A stretch of DNA of 64,000 bases from assembly GCF_033439725.1 (NCBI RefSeq), contig NW_026944388.1:186001-250000 (forward strand), in the 5' to 3' direction. The DNA comes from Neurospora tetraspora. Taxonomy: Eukaryota; Ascomycota; Sordariomycetes; Sordariales; Sordariaceae. The notes under the pieces are model-generated. The model did no database searches and was not told where the DNA came from. It was given only the letters and a program-made list of their open reading frames with translations. Below, piece after piece: positions 10,842 to 22,205 of the stretch (its first letter is position 1; every line of letters starts with the position of its first letter). A program made the translations under genes and the position numbers.

Positions 10842-12206
10842 TCAGTCATTAAACGAAACCAATCCAACCTCCCTTCCATGCTCGTCCAAATCGACCACGA
10901 CCGGCATATCGTCATCATCGTCATCATCCTCGCCTATCTCATCCTGCCGTTTAGTTTCCTCAACCTTCGCATTCTTGGACCCCAGGTCCCATCCGCGAGT
11001 AAACAACCACGCCTCGAGTTCGCCGAAGATAGCCCTTGCTGTCGACTGTTCTATTGTAACCTCATCGCCAAGTCCATTCAACACCTCCTCAAGCTTTCTG
11101 GCGTAAGTAGCCAGGGCCGTCCTCAACCGTCGCCTGTTCTGGAGGTTGAACTGATATATGGGTCTATCCGGGCTCGGCCCAATGGTATGCTCACTACGGC
11201 CCTTCTCCTGTTCTTCCTCCGAGGTGGACTCAACGTTTTCCTCCGTATAGACAATCTGCGCGTGCAGCGTTCTGATAAGCTCAACTGTGAGAACTGGGTA
11301 AAAGAGAACGAGACGGTATGCGCGGACGATAATCTTGAGCACAAGATCCCACCACTGCTCCATGCAAGCGTGGTTGCCCAGATGGGTGCCTGTCAGGAAC
11401 GTGAACTGCAGCTCGGCGATGATGTCATACGGGTCAAAACTGAAGTCGGTGTTCCGAAGAAGTGCCAGCACTCGATCGGTGGTATCCTCGACGACGTCCC
11501 GTCTGGTTGGGTCGGAGTCGAGAAGTTCGAGATCCTTGAAGTCTTGGGCAAAGAGGAAGTGGAACTCGCTGGACTGCACCGACTTGTACTGGGCTCGGTA
11601 TGATTCCCCGGCTGCACAGTCGGCCGAATCGACGAGCCAGGCGTCGACTGACTTCTCGCCAGTGATTCGGGTCAGGAATGGCTCGGATATGGCGTGGGTC
11701 AGCTGCTGCCACATCTTGGCTGGGTCCGTCATGAATGATGGCTCGTTCCGGCCAGCAATCGAGAACGGCATCGGCTGCGAGGCTTTGGCAGAACTCCTCT
11801 TGGAACCACCGCGCATGTCGTACGGCTTTAGCTTAGGGTATATGAACTCGAGATTTTCGGCCTGGTGTCGTTCCTCGGCCTGATTCGGGAGGCTGGAGAG
11901 GACCTCGTTGTACGGATCCCATTGCTTCACGTGCACTCGGCCGTTTTGTTCCTGGGTGACATACCAATATCCGTTTCGGGATGTGGCACCGGGTTGCTGA
12001 ACCCACAGAAAATGAGTGCCTGCGGGTATGTCACGAAAACCGAGAAGGCTTTCGCTGGTGGTTATGGCCATGTCGTCATGGCCCACGATGAAGTCCTTGG
12101 GGAGGGATAGTAGTAAGAAGACATCTCCGTGATCAGGGCTGCTGCTTGACTGCGCCAGCAGTGGCATGTCATGGTCCCCTTCATCATCTCTAGCGGTAGA
12201 GCTCAT
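10842..12206 (-). CDS. aar2: Aar2, U5 snRNP assembly factor (A1-cistron splicing factor), 454 aa
   Basis: A single open exon. The frame continues upstream of 12206 but has no ATG there, so the ATG at 12204-12206 is used. The N-terminal domain has LLLSLPKDFIVGHD followed by GFRDIPAGTHFLWVQQ, matching the conserved Aar2 block in which a Gly-rich entry strand precedes P-P/A-G-x-H-F. The helical C-terminal domain carries AELQFTFLTGTHLGNHACME, equivalent to ELQFAFVCFLLGN in the human protein, and a final PVVVDL strand after an acidic run of seven Asp residues. Aar2 binds Prp8 in cytoplasmic U5 snRNP and holds it until Brr2 replaces it in the nucleus. The fungal protein has inserted low-complexity stretches, so it is longer than the yeast protein (355 aa). 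Confidence 0.92.
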   Translation of the reverse strand: MSSTARDDEGDHDMPLLAQSSSSPDHGDVFLLLSLPKDFIVGHDDMAITTSESLLGFRDIPAGTHFLWVQQPGATSRNGYWYVTQEQNGRVHVKQWDPYNEVLSSLPNQAEERHQAENLEFIYPKLKPYDMRGGSKRSSAKASQPMPFSIAGRNEPSFMTDPAKMWQQLTHAISEPFLTRITGEKSVDAWLVDSADCAAGESYRAQYKSVQSSEFHFLFAQDFKDLELLDSDPTRRDVVEDTTDRVLALLRNTDFSFDPYDIIAELQFTFLTGTHLGNHACMEQWWDLVLKIIVRAYRLVLFYPVLTVELIRTLHAQIVYTEENVESTSEEEQEKGRSEHTIGPSPDRPIYQFNLQNRRRLRTALATYARKLEEVLNGLGDEVTIEQSTARAIFGELEAWLFTRGWDLGSKNAKVEETKRQDEIGEDDDDDDDMPVVVDLDEHGREVGLVSFND

Positions 12207-15200
12207 GTTGGTGGATGGAATGGCGTGAGATTCAAGTCGCTGGAAGTCGTGACTGGTTGAGGGTGAGTCCGATATTGACAGACTCGGCAGGTTCGATGAT
12301 TGGTTGCCATGATGACGGAGTGGGGCCGCTATCACTGCCTGCCGACTCCGGGGTCCCCGGCCGGGAAGTGTTTGCGCATCTTGTCCGCGCTTTTGGTCCG
12401 TGTTTGACAGCTTTCAAGGCTTCAACAACTGGACGAGCAGGCGACCCAAGGGGAACCACAGAAGACTAAATGTCAACCATGGCATTTCATAAGAAGAAAT
12501 CATGACGAAACCTTGACGGGGCCTTCCTCGCAGACATACACTTCGTTTCCAGTCTATGGCCTTGCCACCTCGCTGCTGTTCGTCTCCGATTGATTCACAG
12601 AAACACGCCTTATGGAAGCCGGATCATCGATAACGGGATTCAGAATCAGAACTAGGCTCCTCACTTTGAACAGCCCAATGCTTGGAAAGAGTTTGCGGAT
12701 GAGTGGGGGAGACTAAAATACAGTGCCCCTGGACCACCTGTAAAAACAGGCGAAAGGGCGTAGGGCTTAGTGTCCTAGGGCTGATATTCCCCGTCAAACA
12801 CCTCAACCGCGAGTTTAGCGCCATGGTGGTCTCCACATGTGGCATCTCTAACCGCGCGTGAACTTTGTTTCAAAACGGTTATCGACTTCAACTTACCAAG
12901 ACTTGACTCCCGACCTTACTCGCCAGAAGTTATTCGGGTTCTTGATCCTGTATTTGAGGAGTTACTAGCCAAGTGGTGAGTGTTAGGCTACTTACTCGGA
13001 CTAGTTCCGCGTCGAAGTTGCTTCCTGTATATTCTTATCCCTTTTATCATGCGCGGTCTGAAGTTTAGACCTCCCGTATTCACAGCCAGTTCCCTGTGCT
13101 GAACCGTGTCGGTCGTATTTCTCGGGGTTTACCACACAGTCTGTATGTATGACCTCTCCCGACTCTACATGAATGTTCGATATACTTACTGTGTGCAGGT
13201 ACGACCAGAGATACTGCACTGTAACCCGAGCCGACACTGCTACCTTTCGCATGACCAGTCTAATGTCAGGGGTTCCCTGGATGATGCAAGCCTGGTCGTG
13301 TAGCCATGGTCAGCCACGCGAGCATTCTGTTCCATTGCACCGGGAGAGACCGGCCGCCCCGGCCGTGTTGCTGTCTGTCCAAGGTGGCTCCCCTGTGGCT
13401 GTTCGGAGAAGCTCCCGACATGTGGTGTTACTGTGACCCTAGCGGGGAGCAAAGCTGCGAGTACAAGGGTGAATGGACTGGATATTTTGTGGAGGTGATG
13501 GCAAGATGTGCCTAACCAGTCAGTCATTCCCATCGAACTATGTTTTAATATGTTCGCTTCGCAAAAGTACTGTAATGGTTGCGAAGCTTCCTCCAGGAAT
13601 TTTTAGTGCATAGTCCAAGCTTAACCGAGGTTAGCAACAAGTTTGTCACAAGTCAGTTTGAGTTTAGGAGCAGGTCCTGAAGTTGGACGGTTGCTAGTTG
13701 TAACCATATCCTTACTGATGAATAGTCCATAGCCCATCTGCTTCTCTCATCATCACCTTTCCTTATCTTTTCAGACTTGTTCATATCTTCTGGACGTTCC
13801 ATGCAGCCATCCCAGCCACCGAATGCGAACTCCTCCCATTCACGTGGGGAACGAAAAACCAAGGCTCATCGAGCGTGTATACCATGTATATGCCGTGCCA
13901 GTGTTTCGCAAACTTCAAAAACAAAATTCTCAAATTATATTTCCTCCAACCAGAAATATTTCCACTGGACCACGGAGTGACAATGCCGATATGGCGAGCT
14001 GCGTTTTCCGCTTTAGTAAGCGAATTACAACGATCGCAATGCTTCGAAAATTTCAAGTGAACGTAACACAGTGGCTCGTATCTCGGGGCTATTTCCTCAT
14101 GCTGTGCTCTTCCGTCTGCGGACGAATTCGTCCCCTGTCTAACTGTATGTTGGGGTACGCCTTCACTCAATGGTTGCTTGTGTCCCCGTTCTTGTTGAGT
14201 TCTTGCTTGGATGTCGGTATCTTCCTGGAATTTTATGGGTTCCATTGGGTCGATGGATGTTGACAATATACACCTCTCAGGCGATGAGCTCCGAAATCAA
14301 CCCAACAGGTGTAGTTCCAGGCTCATAGCGGTCCATCAGTTCCTTGGTTTAGCAGTCGTCTCAGTGGCCGTCTTTTGATCTTGTATTTTTCCCGCTGCAA
14401 CATTGTGTCCTGACCATATCCACCCATATACACTTTCAACCATGCTGTTGTCGGCCTAGGAGATTGAAAAGAGACGGGCCGGCAACGCGGAAGAAAGAAC
14501 AACCGGTATGCTCCGAAGGAACCGATGACCCGTGAAGACTTGGCGCCGCCATCACGCTAGGTTCAAGTTAGATTCACAGAAGAACGATGGAATATCAGCG
14601 TAGTGTGGTCACACAAGACCAGACCACTTCAGGGTTCGGGTAGGTAGGTATCTTTTGAACGTACGCTAAATCCCCTAACACGATACCTTACAGACGGGAG
14701 CTAATTTGCGATCGATATGAAGCTAACTTACTAGCGGACGCTAAATTGAACCAACAGCAGATCGTACCTCTATGGAAACTTAAATGTAACTGCATGAGTC
14801 GTAGCGGTACCCTTTAGTTCTTGAAAGGTAGAGGTACTCTGTTAACAGAAGCACGATCATACATACATGACACATGGATACATGTCGAGATGGAGACCTT
14901 CAGTGGCCTTGGGATCCTTTAACTCCGGTAGCTTCCATGGTTCAAAATCTGGGGAAGAGTTATTCCCTTCTTCAAGAAAGGTCTTTGTACTGCGTATGCT
15001 CAACTTCTGGCGAATTTCTAGTTCCTATCTTCTAAGCTGTTGGTGTTCGAAAGCCCGGGTGTCCGGTCCGTGGCCCAAGAGGTTCTCCCTTGTAAGTACG
15101 TAACACTAACATGCAAGCCAAGCAGCGCCGACAGGAATGTGAAACCCAATGCATGGATGCTGGATGCTCTAGCAGCCGCCGTTAGCCAGGTACCTTACCT

Positions 15201-17265
15201 ACCTTACCATCCGTTACACACTTTCTTTGAGACCCCGCCTTTCCCAGGGTATTCATTCATCCTTTCATTGTCGTTCACCCTGTGACGGCTGGACGGTCGG
15301 TCGGACGCGTGGCGGCAGAACCCGGGCTAGAGCGGAAACAACCACGGACAGGCGGGCAAGCGGGCAAGCAGCGGCCTACTGCTGCTGCTGCTATTGCTGC
15401 TGCTGTTGCTTCTTGCAGGATGCTCCCGTGTTTATATGTTTTGCGCCAAGGTAAATTCACGACTCGAGCGGACAGACGGGAAACATTGGCTGGCTGGACT
15501 GGGCTGGCCTGGACTGTAACTGTAAGGTAAGTAACTAATGCATCCCGTTCACTTGGTCGACGCTAGGCAGGACTAATGTAAGGTCGGGTACTAAGTAGGC
15601 GAGAGGTAAGGTAGGTAGGGATGCGGTAGCTATGAGGTAGCTATGAAGTCAATCTTACACATCACTGACCCTTTCGTTCCCACGACGGGCACGCACCTAC
15701 CAACTGCACGCTACTGTAAGAGCGGCAAGCAGCGGACGGGGGAGGCAAGGAAGCAATTCGACGTAGGTTGAGCTTTTATTGAGAGAGTCGCATTTGATGC
15801 GAATTGGAACGACAACGAACTAAACTCGCCTTGGTAATCAAGATATAACTCGAACGATACTAGCGTGTTCCAATCTCTTACTTTAGTTCCCGATTTGCCC
15901 GGCCGCCGCCGCCGCCGCTCGCTCGCTGCTTGCTGCTCCCGTCCCTTGGGACTCCTTGGGACTGGACTGGACCGGATCCGACCCTTTCCACTTCGCTTCT
16001 GTGCCATCATCCCACCATCTACCACGTGTTGACTAACCCTACTAGTGTACCGCTGCTACGGTACGCTATTCTTGCCGTGGTTTAGTTCCCGTGCTTAGGG
16101 GCTGTGTGTAAATGGTACGTACCCCAGAGAGGACCGTTGACGGACTTGGAACCATGACGACGTAGATCTTGGTGTCGTATTTTTTTTCTGGTGGTAAACA
16201 GATAAAGCCGGATATTGGCCTCCGCAGAGTTTGATCGATTGATGTTTGGTGACTCCTGAGGATGTATCTTTATCTTCCCAACTGCGCCCTCCCTTTGCGT
16301 TCACGCGGCCTGTTAACCGGTGGCCATCTGGACCACCTACGAGACACTAGGGTCCAGTATACGTAGCGATGTTGTCTTGCATTCCATCCAACCCGATGGA
16401 TGGCCACATGAGCAGGACAGGGGGTTTCGGAACTGCGGGCTTAGACGAAATCGACCCAGTCAAAGATGAGTGGTGGTACAAGGCGACGGCCGGGTTTGCT
16501 AGGAGCACACGAAGGATTCGCCCACTCACTCAGTCAGTACTCACTGAACTCACTCCCAGCCTGACCTGAACCAAGATGTTCCGCGTCTTTTCTAGAAAGA
16601 AGAAAATGGACTCGGATACCTAGCCCCCTTGTATGCACGTCATACGGACAATGTTCTCAACCATTCTTCCGCTGAGCCTCAAGAGCCTCACCTCAAAATG
16701 CCCATCACCCTTGCATATACACGTCGTGAAGCTGTATCATCAAGCAATGACACCAAGTCAAGATAGAGAGGAGCAAGCTTGGAAGTTTCAACATCTCTCT
16801 CTTCACTGCGCACTTCTTTCAATGCTTTTTGTCCCAGTTCAGGGACTGACAACGTACAGGTATCTTCGCCTTTCATTTTGACCGCTCCACCTCCCGCTCC
16901 CCATGCACCTTCTAACATGCAACCCAAATGAAACCCCGAAAGCCGATATAATGAAAAGGTATAGTGCCAGAAGAATGCATAGGAAAAGGTTCTTGTTACA
17001 CCAGCCCATAAACAGAGATTACACCAGCCATTCGAACATTGCTCGAGTTGCCTCATCCATCGTAACACCCTCTTTCTCTTATAATCCAAACAGTGACAAA
17101 ATGCAGCATACCAATATCATAACAGCGTACAGAATAGTTCTGGATATTTTCCACAACGCCTTAAAACCTCAACGCCTCCGGAGGACCAGTATCGATTCGT
17201 GTCGTTCACACACACTCTCTCTTTCCTATGTGGTGACTCTTAATCACAACGAGAAGAGTAAACTA
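12207..17265. other. Long gene-free interval (about 5 kb)
   Basis: No frame here shows a recognisable domain, and most are short and overlap on both strands. A 160-codon minus-strand frame at 13781-14266 lacks an ATG start and is not called. Low-complexity patches include a GCT-repeat tract near 15380-15415 and GGTAGGTA-type runs near 15590-15640. The right end, about 16,600-17,265, is probably the 3' UTR of con7. Confidence 0.5.
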
Positions 17266-18522
17266 CTAAGCCTGCCCATTGGCATCTGGGTATGATTAGC
17301 ATATGCTTCGTCGGAAAGAAGAGACTTTTTGGTACTTACGTTGGGCTGTGCTATAACCATTGGGGTGATAGGGGGAACCAGAGCCGGGAGGGTAGTTCTG
17401 GTATGCCGGGCCATTGTATTCCGGCAGGGGGTACTGCGACACTGGCGTGTTGGAACCAATTGGTGGAAGTTGGACGGCGCCTCTCGCGGCATACGAGTTG
17501 TTCTCGGCACTCTGTGTTGTTTGAGTGGTGGACGCAGCGCGTGCTCGTTCCTCGGCGGCCTTGCGTTGCGCCTCCTCCTCCTTCTTGCGCGCCTTCCACT
17601 CCTTGCGAATCTCCTTGAACTCTAGAAAGTGAAACCCAATGTTAGCGACAAACCCCCCGCGATGAAGGCTCAAAGGCCATGATAGAAGTAAAGATCCCAT
17701 GCGAACCTTCAGGAGTCCGCTTCGTTCCATGCGACTGCATGGTGACGTGCGCATTCAGATGGTTGAGTGTACCATAAGCCTTCTCGCAGCCATTCCATCC
17801 GCACTTGTACATGCGCTCGATTTCCTCGAAGCGCCTGCGTGGTCGCTTATGCTGGGTGGAGCCGGGGATAGGAACAAACGAATAAACCTGCTTTAACATG
17901 TTGATTAGACCCAATTGGTCACTTAAATAAATCTCTAAAGTTCGTACCTGATTCTGCCGAGTTTGAGCAGGAGCCGGGGAATGTGTAGGGGGGAAGACGG
18001 CATGGCCCTGCATGGGGCCGTTTTGCTGATATGTCGCCCAGTCGGGACGGGGTTGGGCATAGAGTCCTGCGCTAGGAGCGCTGTGCTGGTATGGGCTAGT
18101 CACGTCGGGAGGAGGAGGCGCGTAGGAGGAATAGGCCGGGTGTGGGTAGGCGTGCCCAGGACCCGACATGTTGGATGAAGGGACCCCATTGCTGGGATGG
18201 CTCTGGGAGGAGCGATATCCCATCATCGTGTCTGGGAAACTGGTACTTCCACGGTGACCCGAGTAGCCGTATTCAGAGGCGGGGGTTCCAGACGGGGCCG
18301 GGTAGGGTTGGCCGGGGGCAGGGGCGGCTGGGTAGACGGGAGGGCGTCCTTCCTGCTGTGTTGTGTAAGGCACAGGGCCAGGTGCTTGCTCTGTAACAGA
18401 TGAAGCGTTAGTAAGACGAGGGTTGTTGCTAGGACTAGCTAAGGTAAGAACAAACCTGAATGAGAGTACTCGGGGGGAGTACGGTCCGTGTTATTTGTCG
18501 TGCTGTTGGTATGGTGTGACAT
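17266..18522 (-). CDS. con7: Con7-type C2H2 transcription factor, 5 exons, 330 aa
   Basis: Exons 18522-18456, 18390-17948, 17887-17707, 17621-17340 and 17285-17266 join in frame (993 nt). The N-terminal half is Pro/Gln/Tyr-rich and probably disordered. The core is RRRFEEIERMYKCGWNGCEK followed by AYGTLNHLNAHVTMQSHG, a C2H2 finger (C-x4-C-x12-H-x5-H type), then the charged helix EFKEIRKEWKARKKEEE. This block is nearly invariant in Con7 proteins. In Magnaporthe, Con7p is needed for normal conidium shape, appressorium formation and infection-related gene expression, and homologues regulate morphogenesis in other filamentous ascomycetes. Target genes here are unknown. The second intron (17947-17888) is 60 nt long, has no stop and preserves the frame if retained. 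The last exon is only 20 nt. Confidence 0.9.
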
Positions 18523-19779
18523 GTTGGGTAGACTTGGCTCGGGATGGAGGTTCCCACGTCTCAAACTTATAATAAACGCCGGACAGCTATAGCGCGAGAC
18601 TAACGATACGGGGCAAGGACGGCTAAGAAGAGCGGATAACTAGGCCGGACCACACCACCAAAGAGAAGCCGGACACTAGCAAGGGTGCTGGTGGAATAAG
18701 CAGTCTGGGCCGAGTCGAAAAAAAGAGACGGCGGGCGATCTAAGAGATGCAGGTCGTGGGTATATCTCACTGGACAAGAGAGAGAGGCGGCGGATTGTTG
18801 CGTAACTGGAAAGGGTCGCAGGCGCTGTCTGTCGGTTTGGCCTGACTATAACTAACGGAAGCCGTTCCTGACGCGATGTATGACGTGCGTCTAGACGGTG
18901 CAATGATGGGTCGAGATCAAGCCTCGGACGGTCGGTGGACTTCGTAGGCGATGGGGGAAGGAGAGAAACGGTCCTAAAACTGAGGGCGCGACACCACTAC
19001 CCGAAAAGTTGGGGTTTACACGTGCAGAACGGGCGCAAAGTGGTTTTTATATCGGACCATGGGCCACCTCCTTCGCAGAGGAAAAGTCGAAGGGGTCACG
19101 GTTGATGCCGTATGGCAAAAGATGCCCGTAGGGGTGGCCAGGATTCGTCCGTTCTCGCATCCACCCTTCACTCCCAGGACTCCCCAGAGGAATTGGGAAC
19201 CTTGGGACCCCGTTGAGAGACCCAGTGAAAGGGCCGGGCCCCCTGGTAGGTAAGTACCCTGGTCCGTGGTCACAATCGCCTTTTGTAAAATACTGCAACT
19301 GCAGTGAAGAGCCTGCCCTCGCCTGCAGGAGCCTTTCTGTCGAGCTACTGTAGGTACCCAAGTACTTCCCTGGTGTCAACTGGTATCCACCCACGTCTGC
19401 CGCGGTATTGGCGCGTATTGAGGGTTCTCATTCACCACTCTGCCGTAAGATACGTAGGTACCGGTAATTCATACAGCCCCAAACGCAACGTTGGTCTGGC
19501 ACAGTCTCGTCGATCTGATTGCGCACAGTCGGGCGGGTGGTGGTGGAGGTGGTGCAGTGCTGGCCCGCTTAGCCCGCCCAACCTGAGCCGCCCAACGACA
19601 ACAGGTCAAGAATCCCAATTGAGCGGTCGCGATTGATCGCCTTGACCCATATGCTTGAATCCAAACTCAACACCAGAAAAGAAGACCGTATGAAAGCCCA
19701 TGTGCTGAATTGCTCCGATATTGACGAAAAGAAGACGGGAAACCAGCGATGACCATGTCTATCGTTACTAGGGATCGAT
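18523..19779. other. Upstream region of con7
   Basis: About 1.25 kb of GC-normal, non-coding DNA between the con7 start and the AT-rich block. It probably contains the con7 promoter and 5' leader. No gene is visible. Confidence 0.5.
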
Positions 19780-22205
19780 TATTTCCGTCACTGATACATT
19801 TTTTCATTACGCGGAAAATTTCTAGTATGACTGACGGTCAGCGGCCCGTGCACCTTATCAGCTTATCGAACCTTACACACTGTAAATCTGTTAGATTTGG
19901 TTAATCTTTTGCCCATTTCTACTGCAAATTACCCTCTTTTTAAATATTGATTCGATATTTACATTGCTAGCAACGATGCCCTCTGTCTGCCTTGTACAAA
20001 ATTAGTATGTATTCGATGAATATAACCTCGTCGAGAACCCTGGTTACCACTACCGATTCGCTAGGTGTAAATATTGTTAATAGCAGTAAGTAAAGAATAT
20101 TACTCGCATGCGTACATACCTTACCAAGTATTAAAATTTTATTTAGTATAGGATTGTACTCTAAATTGAGAATTGTAAGGATATTCGAACATACGTAGTA
20201 CGTATCGATATACGTTAGAAGGTATACTACCCAGTTACTACTATATCTTTAACGCTGTAGAGTATATACTAACTAGTATTATTCCTATAGGAGAAGATCG
20301 ATTAATATATTATTAAAGTAGTCCTCTTCGAAGGCAAACTATTCTTTTTATTCGACGGCGCTCTTTTAAAGGCACTTCTTTATACGTTCGTACTTACCTA
20401 TATTGCATTAAATATATATAGTATTTCTAATGTGTGGTTACTCTGTATTTACTCGTAGATGAAGAAGCAATTTATCGACGAATATATTAAGAAGAATTTA
20501 TATATTAATATTTTCGTTAATAAATTAGAAGATTATACCGGCCGTTATATTATTAATATTTCTTTTGTTATTTATAACGGGCCTACTTTCTATTAGATTA
20601 ACGTGTATTTTAGTTGTATTGAATATATTTCTACTAATTTAGTTGCTATTGTCGCTCGGGTAGTTATTTTACTCGTTAATAGGAGGACGGCTAAAATAAA
20701 TAGTTTCGTTACCGATACGTATAACGTTATACGGAAAGTTATATAAAACTTTACGTTTAATAACCGATTTAATTATTTATTTACTGTATTATACAGTTTA
20801 TATTCCCTTTAATTATTAATAAAAAAGTCTATTGAATATTCTAGTATTTAAAATAGTAGCTTACGTAGTCAACTAGCTTATTATATTCTTTCGTATCTCT
20901 AAACTCTAATTTTCTCGCTTGCGCGCGTATATAATTTTATATAATAATAAGATTGTATCGATTTTGGCCTCGTAAATTTAAATCCCTTTATTATTTTATT
21001 TATATAGTACGTTAATTAAATTAGTATGATTATTCGATAGGGATTATAGTATAAATTAATTAAATCGATTTAACGAATAAAGGTAGTATTGTAAGGCTTT
21101 ACTTATTTAATATTATTTAATGGCTAGTACTTTAATGATCCCTACGCTAATAGTAACGAAGGTGTTCCCGCCGTACGATTTTAATAAATATTAAGCATTA
21201 TTAAAGACGGTAATTTCTAGTTTAATTTCAATAAATTAGAGATTTTCTTGGCGCTACTTTACGAAGTTTAGTTGAAGTTTAAGGTAGATAGAATATACGT
21301 CGGCTATACTATTACTAGATAGTTCGAAGTTTAGTAAGTTTAATTACTTCTTTAATACTCTATTTTCGCTGATAATTGGTAGGAGTTAGAGCGTGCGTAT
21401 ATCGTTAGACGAGTTAAATAATTGATACTGATTAATTAGTTTGGGTATTTCTTATTACTAATTACTATTATATAGGTACTTGATACCGTTATCCGCCCTA
21501 TTCCTAATATATAGTATTATGCTATCAAATACTTACGTAAATTTATAGGATGGTTGAGTAAGATAAATTAGGAGGTAATTGAAGATTTTTTGAACTTTTA
21601 TACTTGTAAAGGACTATATATTTTGTACGCCGCCGTTTGGAATATAAATCTCTATTTTTAAGTAGTTCTAGGAGTATATATAAAATATAATATTAGTTAG
21701 ATCGATTATTATACCCCTTGCTGTATGTATTTTTAATCCCTAGTTAATAGCGTACTTTATGAGAGAGTTTTCTTTGTAATGAATTATTTTGAGAGTTTAG
21801 CGCGTAATAGGATAGGCGCTAAGAAGATAGATATAGTAACGTTTATTTATATGAATAGTAGATAGCTTTATAAATTAGATCAAAGTTGGGTATAATTAAT
21901 TTATGATGAAAGAGACGTGTTGTTATTGGAGATAGAGGAGTGTTTGTATATTAATATATAGTACGAGCATTAGAGATAATGAGAGGTTGAAGACGAGGGT
22001 ATTTAGTAGAGTAAATTGAATATATTATAAAAGGTAGTAAATTATTCAATTCTTAGTAAATTTGGTGGAGTTACGTAAAATTTCGATAAATTTCAATAAA
22101 AAGGGTGTATTTGGCGGCTATAAAATCCCTGATTTCAGTATATTACCCTTAAGTAAGTTACGTGCGGTTAGAATGGTTGTTACTAATCCTATTTTTTCAT
22201 TGCAC
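19780..22205. repeat. AT-rich block with a RIP signature
   Basis: Composition changes sharply from GC-normal DNA to very AT-rich DNA packed with TA dinucleotides (TATATTA, ATTTATA, GTATATA), then returns to normal after about 22,205. This is the pattern left by repeat-induced point mutation, the premeiotic C-to-T mutation of duplicated DNA in Neurospora and relatives. Inside is a recognisable dead transposase frame, listed separately. I could not find clean terminal inverted repeats, so the edges are set by composition only. Confidence 0.85.
20315..21972 (+). pseudogene. RIP-inactivated hAT-family transposase
   Basis: One forward frame, in phase with 20459, keeps transposase similarity over about 1.65 kb despite many in-frame TAG/TAA stops. 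Recognisable pieces include IINISFVIYNGPTF followed by a stop and INVYF (about 20,550), then VARVVILLVNRRTAKINSFV (about 20,655), an LLIKKSIEY-like segment (about 20,815), and YKLIKSI-stop-RIKVVL-stop-GF (about 21,045-21,110). The C-terminal hAT dimerisation motif reads ERVFFVMNYFES then ARNRIGAKKIDIVTFIYM (about 21,761-21,870). Nearly all stops are TAG or TAA at positions where hAT proteins have Gln, Arg or Trp, as expected from C-to-T and G-to-A change. The frame is unshifted from about 20,351 to the end, so damage is mostly point mutation. The first codons and any zinc-finger region are not resolved. Confidence 0.8.

Noticed and set aside
13781-14266. 160-codon minus-strand frame
   Set aside because: It opens with TTG, has no recognisable domain, and an opposite-strand frame covers the same interval. 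Not called.
16688-17089. 133-codon minus-strand frame downstream of con7
   Set aside because: It opens with TTG and most likely lies in the con7 3' UTR.
19790-22205. Terminal inverted repeats of the RIP-mutated hAT element
   Set aside because: TTTTTTCATT occurs near both edges, but in the same orientation, so it is not a terminal inverted repeat.
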